From Apilactobacillus apinorum (lineage in GTDB: Bacteria; Bacillota; Bacilli; Lactobacillales; Lactobacillaceae): 64,000 bases of DNA. The notes under the pieces are model-generated. The model saw only the letters and a program-made list of their open reading frames with translations. It was not told the DNA's origin and ran no database searches. Within the stretch, counting starts at the first letter, position 1, and every line of letters starts with the position of its first letter. Of this stretch, positions 44,889 through 54,853 are shown in pieces. The translations under genes and the position numbers were made by a program. The DNA is taken from assembly GCF_001281175.1 (NCBI RefSeq), contig NZ_KQ440395.1:563312-627311 (forward strand), in the 5' to 3' direction.

Positions 44889-47531
44889 ATGAAAAAATTA
44901 GATAGTAGTCAAATTCGTGCTATGTATTTGGAATTTTTCAAACAACATGGTCACACAATTGAACCAAGTGCATCACTAGTTCCAAAGGATGATCCATCAT
45001 TACTATGGATTAACTCTGGTGTTGCAACTATGAAAAAATATTTTGATGGTAGTGTAGTACCAAAGAACCATCGTTTAACAAGTTCACAAAAAAGTATTAG
45101 AACTAACGATATTGAAAATGTTGGTAAGACAGCTCGTCACCATACATTATTTGAAATGCTAGGAAACTTTTCTGTAGGTGATTACTTTAAAGAAGAAGCC
45201 ATTAAATGGGCTTTTGAGTTACTAACATCACCTGATTGGTTTGGATGGGACAAAGAAAAACTATACATGACTGTTTATCCAGAAGATACAGATGCTAAAA
45301 AGTTCTGGCAAGAAGCTGGTGTAGCTCCAGATCATTTAATCGATATGGATGATAACTTCTGGGATATTGGTCAAGGACCTTCAGGACCAGATACCGAAAT
45401 TTTCTATGATCGTGGAGAAAAATATGATGATTTAGCTCCAGATGATCCTGAAAACTATCCTGGTGGAGAAAACGAACGTTATCTAGAAGTATGGAACATT
45501 GTTTTCTCACAATTTAACCACAAACCTGACGACACATACGAACCACTTCCTAGAAAAAACATTGATACGGGGATGGGACTAGAACGTGTTGTATCAATTT
45601 TCGAAGATGCACCAACAAACTTCGAAACTGATTTGTTCATGCCAATTATTGAAAAAACTCAATCATTTAGTGGCGACAAGAAGTACGGCGTTGATGCTAA
45701 AGACGATATCGACTTTAAGATTATTGCTGACCATGCGAGAGCTATTACTTTTGCAATCGGTGATGGAGCACTACCTTCAAATGTGGGTAGAGGATACGTT
45801 ATTCGTCGTTTAATTAGAAGAGCGATTGTTTCAGGACATCGTTTAGGAATTAAGGATGACTTCTTATACAAATTAGTACCTGTTGTGGGTGAAATTATGA
45901 AGTCATACTACCCAGAAGTATTAGAACAAAAAGATTACCTAGAAAAGGTTATTCATTCAGAAGAAAAACGTTTCAATGAAACACTTTCAGATGGATTACA
46001 ACTACTAGGTGACTTAATGGATGATTTAAAATCAAACAATCAAAGTGTTGTTGAAGGAAAAGATGCCTTCAAACTATACGATACTTATGGTTTCCCTCTT
46101 GAAATGACAAAGGAATACCTAGAAGATGCTGGTTACTCAGTTGATGAAGTTGGTTTTAAAGCAGAAATGCAAAAACAAAAAGACCGTGCCAGAAATGCTC
46201 GTGGTAACGACAAATCAATGGGAGTTCAAAGAGACCTATTAATCGATATTAAAACTCCTAGTGAATATGTTGGATACACACAACTTGAAGTAAAAAATGC
46301 TAAGTTGATTGACTTAATCGTTGATGAAAAATTAGTGGATCAAGCTGGTGAAGGTGAAGCTGAAGTAATTTTTGATAAAACACCATTCTACGCTGAAATG
46401 GGTGGACAAGTTGCTGATCAAGGAACCATTATTGATGAAAATGGTAATGTTTGTGCTAATGTTGTTGATGTTCAACATGCTCCAAACGGTCAAAACTTAC
46501 ACACTGTAGAAATTATTACAAGCTTATCAAAAGACCATTCATATGAATTACAAGTTGATCGTAAGTTCCATGCGCTAGTTGAACACAACCATACTGCTAC
46601 TCATTTACTTGATCAATCACTTAGAAATGTTCTAGGAGATCATACTCAACAAGCTGGATCATTAGTTGAACCAAATTACTTAAGATTTGACTTTACTCAC
46701 TTTGGTTCAGTTACTAAGGAAGACCTACAAAAAGTTGAAGACTTAGTTAATGCTGAAATCTTTAAAGCTGATCCAGTTAATACTGTTGAAACTGATCAAG
46801 AAACAGGTAAAAAGATGGGAGCCATCGCCTTATTTGATAGCAAATATGGAGACAAGGTTCGTGTTGTTTCTGCTGGAGATTATTCAATTGAATTCTGTGG
46901 TGGTAACCACGTTTCAAACACTAGTGAAATTGGTTTATTCAAGATTGTCTCTGAATCAGGTGTTGGTGCCGGTGTCAGAAGAATTGAAGCCGTTACTTCA
47001 AAGGCAGCTTTTGATTATCTAAATAATGAAGAATCATTATTAAAACAAGTTGCTGAACAAGTTAAGACTAGTCAAATTAAAGAAGTGCCTAACAAAGTTG
47101 CTCAACTTCAAGAACAAGTTAAGCAATTACAACAAAAACAAGAAAAACTAGAATCAAAATTAGCCAGTCAACAAGCTGATTCAGTATTTGATGACATCAA
47201 AGAAGTTAATGGTAAATCTATTATTACTGGTGTCTTAAACGTTTCAGGTATGGATCAACTTAGACAATTAGCTGATACTTGGAGATCAAAGAACTTATCT
47301 GATGTTTTAGTATTAGGAACCCAAAGTGGCGATAAAGCCAACTTAATCGTTGCTGTTAGTGACGAACAAGTTAAAAATGGTCTAAAAGCTGGCGACATTA
47401 TCAAAGCTATTTCTAGCGAAATTAACGGAGGCGGAGGCGGACGTCCAAACATGGCTCAAGCTGGTGGTTCTAAGCCAGAAGGTCTTCCTGCAGCAATGAG
47501 CGCAGCTGTTGATTGGTTAGAAAAATTATAA
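44889..47531 (+). CDS. alaS: Alanyl-tRNA synthetase
   Basis: Class II synthetase with editing domain, 880 residues. The catalytic core starts SSQIRAMYLEFFKQHGH and contains RTNDIENVGKTARHHT; the editing domain carries the zinc ligands HNHTATH (near 566) and CGGNHV (near 668); the C-terminal region has a coiled coil (QLQEQVKQLQQKQEKLESKL) and the GGGGGRPNMAQAGG oligomerisation segment. RBS AGGAGGG is strong. First gene of a conserved run with reoM, ruvX and yrzB. Confidence 0.97.
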   Translation: MKKLDSSQIRAMYLEFFKQHGHTIEPSASLVPKDDPSLLWINSGVATMKKYFDGSVVPKNHRLTSSQKSIRTNDIENVGKTARHHTLFEMLGNFSVGDYFKEEAIKWAFELLTSPDWFGWDKEKLYMTVYPEDTDAKKFWQEAGVAPDHLIDMDDNFWDIGQGPSGPDTEIFYDRGEKYDDLAPDDPENYPGGENERYLEVWNIVFSQFNHKPDDTYEPLPRKNIDTGMGLERVVSIFEDAPTNFETDLFMPIIEKTQSFSGDKKYGVDAKDDIDFKIIADHARAITFAIGDGALPSNVGRGYVIRRLIRRAIVSGHRLGIKDDFLYKLVPVVGEIMKSYYPEVLEQKDYLEKVIHSEEKRFNETLSDGLQLLGDLMDDLKSNNQSVVEGKDAFKLYDTYGFPLEMTKEYLEDAGYSVDEVGFKAEMQKQKDRARNARGNDKSMGVQRDLLIDIKTPSEYVGYTQLEVKNAKLIDLIVDEKLVDQAGEGEAEVIFDKTPFYAEMGGQVADQGTIIDENGNVCANVVDVQHAPNGQNLHTVEIITSLSKDHSYELQVDRKFHALVEHNHTATHLLDQSLRNVLGDHTQQAGSLVEPNYLRFDFTHFGSVTKEDLQKVEDLVNAEIFKADPVNTVETDQETGKKMGAIALFDSKYGDKVRVVSAGDYSIEFCGGNHVSNTSEIGLFKIVSESGVGAGVRRIEAVTSKAAFDYLNNEESLLKQVAEQVKTSQIKEVPNKVAQLQEQVKQLQQKQEKLESKLASQQADSVFDDIKEVNGKSIITGVLNVSGMDQLRQLADTWRSKNLSDVLVLGTQSGDKANLIVAVSDEQVKNGLKAGDIIKAISSEINGGGGGRPNMAQAGGSKPEGLPAAMSAAVDWLEKL

Positions 47532-47571
47532 AATTAGTTATGTTTAAGTTTTAATTTTGACTAAGTAGAAT

Positions 47572-47577
47572 TATAAT
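47572..47577 (+). promoter_or_regulatory. Candidate -10 of the reoM operon
   Basis: Consensus TATAAT 32 bases before reoM. The nearby TTGACT at 47557-47562 is too close (9 bases) to be its -35. Confidence 0.4.
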
Positions 47578-47609
47578 GAACCTACGTCATATATTTAGAG
47601 GTGTTATAA

Positions 47610-47882
47610 ATGAGTGCTTCAGATAAAACAATGTATTTTGATTTGAATAACAATTCTCCTAAAAATGTTCATGACACACTTTTAGTTGTGTTTAATGCTT
47701 TAGAGGAAAAGGGATACGATCCATATAATCAAATCGTCGGTTACTTAATATCCGGAGATCCAGCATATATTCCTCGATTTAATGATGCTCGTAATTTAAT
47801 TCGTCGATATGAAAGAGATGAAATTATCGAAGAACTAGTAAGATTTTACTTGGATAAGAATAACGATCGTGAGGGTAAATAA
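47610..47882 (+). CDS. reoM: IreB/ReoM family regulatory phosphoprotein (UPF0297)
   Basis: 90-residue cytoplasmic protein. In Listeria, ReoM is phosphorylated by the PASTA kinase PrkA at Thr7 and controls ClpCP degradation of MurA; in Enterococcus, IreB affects cephalosporin resistance. The conserved threonine is present in [10 protein letters not shown] (Thr7), followed by [22 protein letters not shown]. Its place before ruvX and yrzB is conserved. The kinase is not in this window. Confidence 0.93.
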   Translation: MSASDKTMYFDLNNNSPKNVHDTLLVVFNALEEKGYDPYNQIVGYLISGDPAYIPRFNDARNLIRRYERDEIIEELVRFYLDKNNDREGK

Positions 47883-47885
47883 TAT

Positions 47886-48317
47886 ATGAGATTAATGGGG
47901 ATGGATGTTGGTTCTAGAACAGTTGGAATTTCAGTCAGTGATTTATTAGGATGGACTGCACAAGGTGTTGAAATCATAACAATCAATGAGGATGAAGAAC
48001 AATTTGGACTAGAACGAGTAGCCGAATTAGTCGAAAAATATCAAGTTACTGGTTTTGTTCTGGGATTGCCAAAGAACATGAACAATACTTCAGGTCCAAG
48101 AGTTGAAGCTGCTAAACGATATGGTGATATGCTAATTGAAAAGTTTAATCTCCCTGTGGATTTTGTCGATGAACGACTAACTACAGTTGAAGCTGAAAGA
48201 ATGCTGATCGAAAAAGCTGATACTTCACGAAAGAAACGCAAAAAAGTAATTGATAAGATTGCTTCCGAGTTAATTTTACAAACATATCTTGATAAAAAGG
48301 GTAAACTAACTCAATAA
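47886..48317 (+). CDS. ruvX: RuvX/YqgF family endonuclease (pre-16S rRNA nuclease)
   Basis: RNase H-fold protein of 143 residues. Catalytic acidic residues lie in [15 protein letters not shown] (Asp6), VLGLPKNMN with the following region, and [11 protein letters not shown]. The family was first proposed as a Holliday resolvase and is now mainly tied to 16S rRNA maturation. Three bases separate it from reoM; RBS GAGGG lies in the end of reoM. Confidence 0.93.
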   Translation: MRLMGMDVGSRTVGISVSDLLGWTAQGVEIITINEDEEQFGLERVAELVEKYQVTGFVLGLPKNMNNTSGPRVEAAKRYGDMLIEKFNLPVDFVDERLTTVEAERMLIEKADTSRKKRKKVIDKIASELILQTYLDKKGKLTQ

Positions 48318-48336
48318 ACTAGAAGAGGTGTATACA

Positions 48337-48645
48337 ATGAACAACGAACAAGAAAAACAACAAATTTCATTAGTTGATGAAAAAGGTAACGAAGAATTAT
48401 ATGATGTCTTATTCACATTTGAATCAGATGATTACGGTAAATCATACATCTTAGTTTACCCAGCAGGTAAAGCAGATGATGAAGAAGTAAATATTGAAGC
48501 ATATGCATTACCAGCAGGTGATGATCCTATGGATCCTCAAGGTGGAGATTTACAATTAATCGAAACTGATGAAGAATGGGAAATGGTTGAATCTGTTTTA
48601 AATACACTATTAAACACAGATGAAGACAGTGATTCAGAAGAATAA
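48337..48645 (+). CDS. YrzB family protein (DUF1292)
   Basis: 102 residues, strongly acidic, starting MNNEQEKQQISLVDEKGNEELYDVLFTFESDDYGKSY... in the family pattern. The ATG at 48337 is preferred over a GTG three codons earlier because AGAGGTG precedes it at suitable distance. DUF1292 has no settled function; it is consistently the third gene after reoM and ruvX. Terminator follows. Confidence 0.9.
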   Translation: MNNEQEKQQISLVDEKGNEELYDVLFTFESDDYGKSYILVYPAGKADDEEVNIEAYALPAGDDPMDPQGGDLQLIETDEEWEMVESVLNTLLNTDEDSDSEE

Positions 48646-48656
48646 TTAGTTTTTTC

Positions 48657-48687
48657 TAAAAAAGATGCCTAAGGGCATCTTTTTTTA
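48657..48687 (+). terminator. Terminator of the alaS/reoM-yrzB region
   Basis: AAAAAAGATGCC-TAAG-GGCATCTTTTTTT hairpin. Confidence 0.9.
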
Positions 48688-48756
48688 TATCCATTACTGG
48701 AGTTAAAAGTCGTTTTCATGCTAAAATGGACTAGTATTAATGGAGGTTTTCGAACT

Positions 48757-49026
48757 ATGAACGAATCAAATCAACGCTTTAAGGCAGTCATCGGCAAGAA
48801 GGATTACACTTTTGTCGGTAAAAGCTCTGCTGAACATATGAAAACAGTTACTGAACTAATGAATAGACAACTTGTGCAATTAAAAGAAATGGCACCAGAC
48901 ATTAATGATGAAGATGCTGCAATCTTATTAGCATTTAATGCTTTTTCTGAACAATTAAAATTGCAAGATAAAATTAATGAATTAACACATAATGATGATT
49001 ACAATCAAGAAGGAAACTGGAAATAA
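48757..49026 (+). CDS. zapA: Cell division protein ZapA
   Basis: Small FtsZ-bundling protein, 89 residues: beta-rich N-terminal part RFKAVIGKKDYTFVGKSSAEHMKTVTELMN and C-terminal coiled coil. The ATG at 48757 has GGAGG ten bases upstream; the frame runs 13 codons further up but without an RBS. It overlaps cvpA by one base (TAATG) and belongs with ezrA and minCD in Z-ring control. Confidence 0.9.
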   Translation: MNESNQRFKAVIGKKDYTFVGKSSAEHMKTVTELMNRQLVQLKEMAPDINDEDAAILLAFNAFSEQLKLQDKINELTHNDDYNQEGNWK

Positions 49027-49511
49027 TGCTATTCAATATTATTATTATTTTATTATTCGTGTATGGTATTTACGATGGATATCGTCGCGGATTAGTGAAT
49101 GAGATTTTACGAATTGTTGGATTTATGTTTAGCTTACTATTTTCTCTTTACTATGCACGAGACTTAAGTCAGGCTATTTTTGGTCATTCAAGTATGATTA
49201 ACGATCAGATATTAAGCAATAGTATTAGTTTTTTTATTCTTTTTATGCTATCTGGTATTATTGTCAGAATCGTTATATCCATTGTTGATAAATTAACTCA
49301 TATCCCGGTAATTCATCAAATTAATTCAATTGGTGGAACTGTTATAGGACTTGTAATTGCATACTTAACAATTTTATTTATTTTGAATGTGATTTCTGTT
49401 TTACCTGACAATCAAATTACACAACAGTATGAAAAATCAAGTATAGCCAATTTTATGGTTAATAAGACACCAGTTTTATCTCATGATTTATATGAAAAAT
49501 GGTTAAGATAA
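49026..49511 (+). CDS. cvpA: CvpA family membrane protein
   Basis: 161 residues with four transmembrane helices (about 2-20, 28-44, 66-88 and 105-128) and the family opening YGIYDGYRRGLVNEI. Named from colicin V production in E. coli; the role in Firmicutes is unclear. The zapA-cvpA-mutS2-trxA order is common in Bacillus and lactobacilli. Confidence 0.9.
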   Translation: MLFNIIIILLFVYGIYDGYRRGLVNEILRIVGFMFSLLFSLYYARDLSQAIFGHSSMINDQILSNSISFFILFMLSGIIVRIVISIVDKLTHIPVIHQINSIGGTVIGLVIAYLTILFILNVISVLPDNQITQQYEKSSIANFMVNKTPVLSHDLYEKWLR

Positions 49512-49523
49512 GGTGATTAAATA

Positions 49524-51881
49524 ATGAATGATAAAGTATTAAATACTTTAGAATATAAGAAAATAAAACAGTCAATTGAACAATATTTAACCACTAAAAA
49601 CGGACAAAAAGAATTATCCGAATTATATCCGGTGGATAATCCTAATACTATTCAAACGTGGTTAGATGAAACCGATGATGGTGCTCATATTCTTAGATTA
49701 GATAAGGAAATATCAATTCCAAAGCTAGAGGATGTATCTCCATATATTAAACGTCTAAAGATTGATGCATCATTAAACGGAAGTGAACTTGCTAAGATTA
49801 ATAAGGTGTTAAAGACCTCAAATTATTTAGTGAGATTTTTCGATAATTTGAAAGCCGATGATGTTTCTTTAAATCGACTATATAAATTAATTAACGAAGT
49901 TCAATCAGTTCCAACAATTTCAAAACAATTATCTGATTCAATCGATGACGATGGTCGAGTTTTAAGCACGGCCTCTTCTGAATTAAATTCAATTAGAAGA
50001 AGAATGGATGTAATCAAGAGCCAAGTTCGTTCTATTATGAATCAATATACTCAAAAAAACAGTAAAGATTTAACGGAACCGATTGTAACAATTAGAGAAG
50101 ATCGAATGGTTTTACCTGTTAAGGCTGAAAATAAGAATAAATTTGGTGGAATTGTTCATGATAGAAGTTCATCTGGACAAACTTTATATATTGAACCAGC
50201 TTCAACTGTCGGCTTAAATACGGAACTACGTCAAAAAGAAGTCGAAGAAAGAGTTGAAGAGAGAAGAATTTTAGCAGAGTTGTCAGACTTAATTCGACCT
50301 TATCAATATGAAATTATTAACAACGCAAAGTTGTTAGGTCATTTTGATTTAATTAATGCGAAGGCTAAGTATGCTAGAAGTTTAAAGGCAACTAGACCCA
50401 CAATTTCAAAGGAAAATATTGTTAACTTAAAGCAAGCAAGGCATCCGATGATTAGTTTGGATAAGGTAGTTGCTAACGATTTATATATCGGTGGTGAAAA
50501 CAAATCAATTATCATCACTGGTCCTAATACAGGTGGTAAGACAATTACTATTAAAACAATTGGATTACTTCAATTAATGGCACAGTCAGGATTATTTGTT
50601 ACTGCTAATGAAGGCTCAAGTGTAGCTGTATTTGATAATGTATTTGCAGATATTGGTGATGAACAATCAATCGAGCAAAATTTGAGTACATTTTCATCAC
50701 ATATGGATAATATCGTTGATATTTTAAATAGTACAACCAAGAAAAGCTTAGTTATTTTAGATGAATTGGGAGCTGGTACTGATCCAAAAGAAGGAGCAGC
50801 GCTTGCAATGTCTATTTTAGATAAATTGTCTGAACAAGGTTGTGATGTAGTTGCTACTACTCATTATCCTGAACTGAAAGTATTTGCATATAATCGACCT
50901 GAAACGATTAATGCTTCCATGGAATTTGATAGCGAAACACTACAACCCACATATCATTTGTTGATGGGAATTCCTGGACAAAGTAATGGTTTAAATATTG
51001 CTTCTCGCCTTGGATTAGACGAAAGTATCATTGTTGAAGCTAGATCATTAGTTGATCAAGAAAGCCAAGACCTTAATAACATGATTGTTGAATTGACTGA
51101 ACAAACTAAGCGAGCACGTGAAAATGCTGACGAATTATCTGTTCAGTTGAATGATGCAACTCAATTGCATTCTGATTTATCAGAAGAGTTTACTAAGTAT
51201 AAGAATCAAAAAGATAAATTAGTATTAGCAGCTAAGCAAAAAGCTAATGAGATCGCTGACGCAGCTAAGCAAAAAGCTGACGCAATCATTAAAGATTTGC
51301 GTGAAAAGCAAAAGCAAATTGGAGAAGTTAGTGTTAAGGAAAATGAGTTAATTGACGCACAAGGTCAATTAAATTCACTACGTCACGATGTTGATTTAGT
51401 GCATAATCGTGTTTTAAAGAAGGCTAAAGCTAAGCATGACTTCCATAAAGGTGACGATGTTATGGTTAAGTCTTATGGTCAAAGAGGGGTTCTTATGCAA
51501 AAACTTGCACCAACTGAATGGGAAGTTCAATTGGGAATTTTGAAAATGAGAATCGATGAGTCCGATATGGAAAAAATTAATGTTAAAAACGATGAAACTA
51601 GATTTAACTCTAAGGTAAAACGGACCTCCTCAAAAGGACTATCAGCTAAGCTTGATTTAAGAGGGCATCGATATGAAGAAGCAATGCATGAAGTTGATCA
51701 ATACTTAGATTCCGCAGTATTAGCCGGATATCCTTCAGTTACAATTATTCATGGAAAAGGAACAGGTGCTTTGCGTCAAGGGGTCACAGAACTATTACAA
51801 AGTGATCGAAGAGTGGCTTCGTTTAATTATTCACCAGCGAATGCTGGAGGAGACGGTTCAACCGTGGTAGAATTAAAGTAG
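49524..51881 (+). CDS. mutS2: MutS2 ATPase/endonuclease
   Basis: 785 residues: MutS-type core without the mismatch-binding domain, Walker A GPNTGGKTITIK near 330, Walker B LVILDELGAGTDP, a long coiled coil (about 510-640), a KOW-like segment, and a C-terminal Smr domain (LDLRGHRYEEAMHEVDQYL, IHGKGTGALR) with the nuclease HGKG motif. MutS2 acts in suppressing recombination and, in Bacillus, in rescue of collided ribosomes. RBS AAGGTG; 12 bases after cvpA. Confidence 0.96.
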   Translation: MNDKVLNTLEYKKIKQSIEQYLTTKNGQKELSELYPVDNPNTIQTWLDETDDGAHILRLDKEISIPKLEDVSPYIKRLKIDASLNGSELAKINKVLKTSNYLVRFFDNLKADDVSLNRLYKLINEVQSVPTISKQLSDSIDDDGRVLSTASSELNSIRRRMDVIKSQVRSIMNQYTQKNSKDLTEPIVTIREDRMVLPVKAENKNKFGGIVHDRSSSGQTLYIEPASTVGLNTELRQKEVEERVEERRILAELSDLIRPYQYEIINNAKLLGHFDLINAKAKYARSLKATRPTISKENIVNLKQARHPMISLDKVVANDLYIGGENKSIIITGPNTGGKTITIKTIGLLQLMAQSGLFVTANEGSSVAVFDNVFADIGDEQSIEQNLSTFSSHMDNIVDILNSTTKKSLVILDELGAGTDPKEGAALAMSILDKLSEQGCDVVATTHYPELKVFAYNRPETINASMEFDSETLQPTYHLLMGIPGQSNGLNIASRLGLDESIIVEARSLVDQESQDLNNMIVELTEQTKRARENADELSVQLNDATQLHSDLSEEFTKYKNQKDKLVLAAKQKANEIADAAKQKADAIIKDLREKQKQIGEVSVKENELIDAQGQLNSLRHDVDLVHNRVLKKAKAKHDFHKGDDVMVKSYGQRGVLMQKLAPTEWEVQLGILKMRIDESDMEKINVKNDETRFNSKVKRTSSKGLSAKLDLRGHRYEEAMHEVDQYLDSAVLAGYPSVTIIHGKGTGALRQGVTELLQSDRRVASFNYSPANAGGDGSTVVELK

Positions 51882-51971
51882 AATATTAAATCGTATAAGA
51901 CATATTCGTTGCAATTAAAATTAAAAATGATAAACTTACTTTCAGTAAGAGAAATAAGGAGGCATATTATT

Positions 51972-52283
51972 ATGGTTTCAGAAACAACTGATAAGACATT
52001 TGAAAAAGATACTTCTGAAGGTGTTACATTAACTGACTTTTGGGCAACTTGGTGTGGTCCTTGTCGTATGCAATCACCTGTTGTTGATCAACTAGCAGAA
52101 GAAATGGGTGATCAAGTTACATTCAACAAGATGGATGTTGATCAAAACCCAGAAACTCCACAAAAGTTTGGAATTATGAGTATCCCAACTTTACTTGTTA
52201 AGAAAGATGGAGAAGTTGTAGATAGCATTGTTGGTTATCACAGCAAAGAACAATTAGCTAAAATTTTAGGTCAATACCTATAA
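51972..52283 (+). CDS. trxA: Thioredoxin
   Basis: 103-residue thioredoxin with active site WCGPC at residues 27-31 and cis-Pro in MSIPTLLV. The ATG at 51972 with AAGGAGG about nine bases upstream is the true start; the frame continues 21 codons further up without support. It likely serves tpx and msrC in this window and ribonucleotide reductase elsewhere. Confidence 0.95.
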   Translation: MVSETTDKTFEKDTSEGVTLTDFWATWCGPCRMQSPVVDQLAEEMGDQVTFNKMDVDQNPETPQKFGIMSIPTLLVKKDGEVVDSIVGYHSKEQLAKILGQYL

Positions 52284-52285
52284 TA

Positions 52286-52326
52286 AAAAAAGAACCTGAT
52301 GAATTAATCATCAGGTTCTTTTTTTA
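52286..52326 (+). terminator. Bidirectional terminator between trxA and yslB
   Basis: AAAAAAAGAACCTGATGA / TCATCAGGTTCTTTTTTT: A run before and T run after a 12-bp stem, so it works for both convergent genes. Confidence 0.92.
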
Positions 52327-52812
52327 TTGTTTTAAGTCAAAGTTTTTAATTTCTTCTTCAATAACTGGAGCAGGGTTCTTAGGATCCATGTGAACACGAA
52401 TTAAAACGGTACCGTTCTTTTCTTCTTTAGGATTCATTTCTGCTTCAGAGATTACTTTAAATTGTTGTTGAGCAATTTGAGCTAGAAAACCAGCTTCAAA
52501 CATGAAATCAGCATCTGGATTAGCTTCGATTCTCTTAGCAACAATATCTCCGCTAAGAGTCCATTTTATTTCATATTTGTTTTCAGATTCAATAGTTAAA
52601 TCTCCAAGACCAGCTTGTTTAAAGAATAAAACGATGTCTAAAGCATCCTTTAGTGGGTATTTTCTAGCAATTTTTTTACCAGCCCAGTACATAATGCTAT
52701 GAGTGTCATTACCTAGTAAATCATTAAGTAAGACATCTCTTAATAATTCTTGTCCCCAAAAAGGACGAGTAGAATTATCTTCCATTATTTTATTGTAAAG
52801 ATTGTTATCCAT
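52324..52812 (-). CDS. YslB family protein (DUF2507)
   Basis: 162 residues on the minus strand. Family features: RPFWGQELLRDVLLNDLLG and IMYWAGKKIARKYPL near the N-terminus, then FEAGFLAQIAQ. DUF2507/YslB is found next to racE in Bacillus, and here it is divergent from racE. The fold resembles V4R/NO-sensing relatives, but I would not assign a function. A purine-rich RBS (GAGGTAAAC) precedes the ATG. Confidence 0.85.
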   Translation of the reverse strand: MDNNLYNKIMEDNSTRPFWGQELLRDVLLNDLLGNDTHSIMYWAGKKIARKYPLKDALDIVLFFKQAGLGDLTIESENKYEIKWTLSGDIVAKRIEANPDADFMFEAGFLAQIAQQQFKVISEAEMNPKEEKNGTVLIRVHMDPKNPAPVIEEEIKNFDLKQ

Positions 52813-52975
52813 ACTGTTTACCTCAATTCCTTATATACAAGTTTATTATATTATAAATTAAACTTAATTTACACAGGTTGAGAAAATTTAGTTCATTTAT
52901 GTATTAATATTCATGATAGTTTGCCTTAAACATGATAATATTAATTATGTGGAATTGCGAAAGAAGGTTAAACTA

Positions 52976-53788
52976 TTGAATAAAAAAGCGATTGGATTTA
53001 TGGATTCTGGAGTAGGTGGATTAACAATCGCCAAAGTCGCAATGCAAAAACTACCAAAAGAAAACATAATTTATTTTGGCGATGAAGCAAGATTGCCATA
53101 TGGTGAGAAGACTCCCGAACAAATAAAAAGCTATGCATTACAAATATCAAAATTTTTAATATCTAAGGAAATTAAGATGTTAGTGATTGCTTGCAATACT
53201 GCAACTGCACTAGCATTACCTTTTTTAAAGGAACAATTATCAATCCCAGTGATTGGAGTTATTAATCCCGGAAGTCTAGCAGCTGTAAAAGCTACTAACA
53301 ATAATCATGTTGGAGTGATTGCCACTAACGGAACCGTCAAAAGTGGCAAATATGAAAATGAAATTAAAAGCGTAGACGCAAACATTGATGTTGTAAGCCT
53401 AGGTTGTCCTAGTTTCGTAACAATGGTAGAAAGTCAAGGATATAAAGAGTCCTCAAATCAATCAAATGTTGATGAAGTACTAGAAAAAATTAAATCAGAT
53501 AACATTGATACGTTGGTTATGGGATGCACTCATTTTCCAATTATGCGTTCAATGATTCAACAATCAATGGGGGATAATGTTCAATTAATTGATCCAGGTG
53601 TAGAAACAATTAAGCAAGTGGAATCAATTTTAAAAGAGAATGATATTTACAATGATTGTGAAGATAAACCGCAATATGATTTTTATACTACTGGGGATGT
53701 TAATCAGTTTAAATCAATTGCCAAAGAGTGGTTGAATCAAGATATAAATGTAAAACATATTGACGTGAAAGAATTGGAGGATTATTAA
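52976..53788 (+). CDS. racE: Glutamate racemase
   Basis: Supplies D-glutamate for peptidoglycan. 270 residues from a TTG start at 52976, chosen because GAAGG lies eight bases upstream and the product then begins NKKAIGFMDSGVGG, as in the family. Catalytic Cys73 lies in IACNTATA and the second catalytic Cys in VMGCTHFP near 185. The frame extends 21 codons upstream without an RBS. Two bases from rdgB, the conserved racE-ysnA order. Confidence 0.94.
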   Translation: MNKKAIGFMDSGVGGLTIAKVAMQKLPKENIIYFGDEARLPYGEKTPEQIKSYALQISKFLISKEIKMLVIACNTATALALPFLKEQLSIPVIGVINPGSLAAVKATNNNHVGVIATNGTVKSGKYENEIKSVDANIDVVSLGCPSFVTMVESQGYKESSNQSNVDEVLEKIKSDNIDTLVMGCTHFPIMRSMIQQSMGDNVQLIDPGVETIKQVESILKENDIYNDCEDKPQYDFYTTGDVNQFKSIAKEWLNQDINVKHIDVKELEDY

Positions 53789-53789
53789 G

Positions 53790-54380
53790 GTGGATACAAT
53801 TGTAATTGCTACAAATAACCCAAATAAAGCTAGAGAGTTTAGAGAAATGTTTGCAGATAAAAACATTCAATTTAAAACATTAGCAGATTTTCCAGACATT
53901 AAGGAGATTAATGAAAACGGTAGTTCATTTGAAGAAAATGCGACTATTAAAGCCGAAGCAGTAAGTAATCTTACTAATTTACCAGTTTTAGCTGATGATT
54001 CAGGATTGGAAGTACATTCAATTAATGATGAACCAGGAATTAAGTCTGCTAGATATGCTGGTGATCATGATGATGCTGCAAATAATAAAAAGTTATTAGA
54101 TAAATTAAAAGGTATGCAAGATAAATCTGCTAGTTTCGTAACCTGTTTGGTGTTACTAAATCCAGAAGGTAAGAAATTAGTGGTTTATGGAACTGTTGAT
54201 GGTGAAATATTAGATGCACCAAAAGGTAACAATGGATTTGGATACGATCCATTGTTTTATGTTCCATCGAAGCATAAATCAATGGCCGAAATGACTGATG
54301 ATGAAAAGAATGAAATTAGTCATAGAGGTAATGCAATTAGAAATTTATACCAAAAGTTCGATGAATGGTGGAAGGTTTAA
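53790..54380 (+). CDS. rdgB: XTP/dITP diphosphatase (RdgB/HAM1)
   Basis: House-cleaning pyrophosphatase removing XTP, ITP and dITP from nucleotide pools. 196 residues with TNNPNKAREF at the N-terminus, FEENATIKA, LADDSGLEV, and NNGFGYDPLF. GTG start at 53790; GGAGG of the RBS is in the last codons of racE, so translation is coupled. Normal length. Confidence 0.95.
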   Translation: MDTIVIATNNPNKAREFREMFADKNIQFKTLADFPDIKEINENGSSFEENATIKAEAVSNLTNLPVLADDSGLEVHSINDEPGIKSARYAGDHDDAANNKKLLDKLKGMQDKSASFVTCLVLLNPEGKKLVVYGTVDGEILDAPKGNNGFGYDPLFYVPSKHKSMAEMTDDEKNEISHRGNAIRNLYQKFDEWWKV

Positions 54381-54460
54381 TAATTAATTAAGTAGATACT
54401 AATTGTAAATTTATAAGTTAAATGCTATTCTAAACATATCTAGTTAAGAGGAGGGGTTGC

Positions 54461-54838
54461 ATGACAATTGGAGAATTAGCAGGTTTAATTGCCGCAATTG
54501 CTTTTTTCATTATTGCAATTAGTGTTGCTGTGCTTCTTATTAAGCTATCAAAGACGGTAGATCAAGTTAATAAAAATATTAGTTCCATTTCTCAAGATAT
54601 TGATGTAATATCTAAGCAAGCGGAAGATATATTAGCTAGCTCAAACTCATTAGTTAAGGACATTAATGAAAAAATCAATATCTTAGACCCAGTTTATCAA
54701 GCTGCCGCCGATGTTGGTCAAAGTGTTAGTGATTTAAATACCGCAACAAAAAACTTAACCAAAAAATTCCAAAACAGAAATAAGAAGTCATTTATGGAAA
54801 AAGCTGCTGGAGTAGGTTTAAGAATGTTTAAAAAATAA
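54461..54838 (+). CDS. DUF948 family protein (YtxG-like)
   Basis: 125 residues: an N-terminal transmembrane helix (about 5-27) followed by a predicted coiled coil with regular heptads (VDQVNKNISSISQDIDVISK) and a basic tail. With the next gene it forms the ytxG-ytxH pair found before ccpA in Bacillus, where these are general-stress genes. No direct function is known. RBS GAGGAGGGG is strong. Confidence 0.85.
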   Translation: MTIGELAGLIAAIAFFIIAISVAVLLIKLSKTVDQVNKNISSISQDIDVISKQAEDILASSNSLVKDINEKINILDPVYQAAADVGQSVSDLNTATKNLTKKFQNRNKKSFMEKAAGVGLRMFKK

Positions 54839-54853
54839 GAAGGAGTGTTTTTT

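Noticed and set aside
47557-47577. TTGACT paired with TATAAT as a reoM promoter
   Set aside because: The spacer is only nine bases; only the -10 was kept as a candidate.
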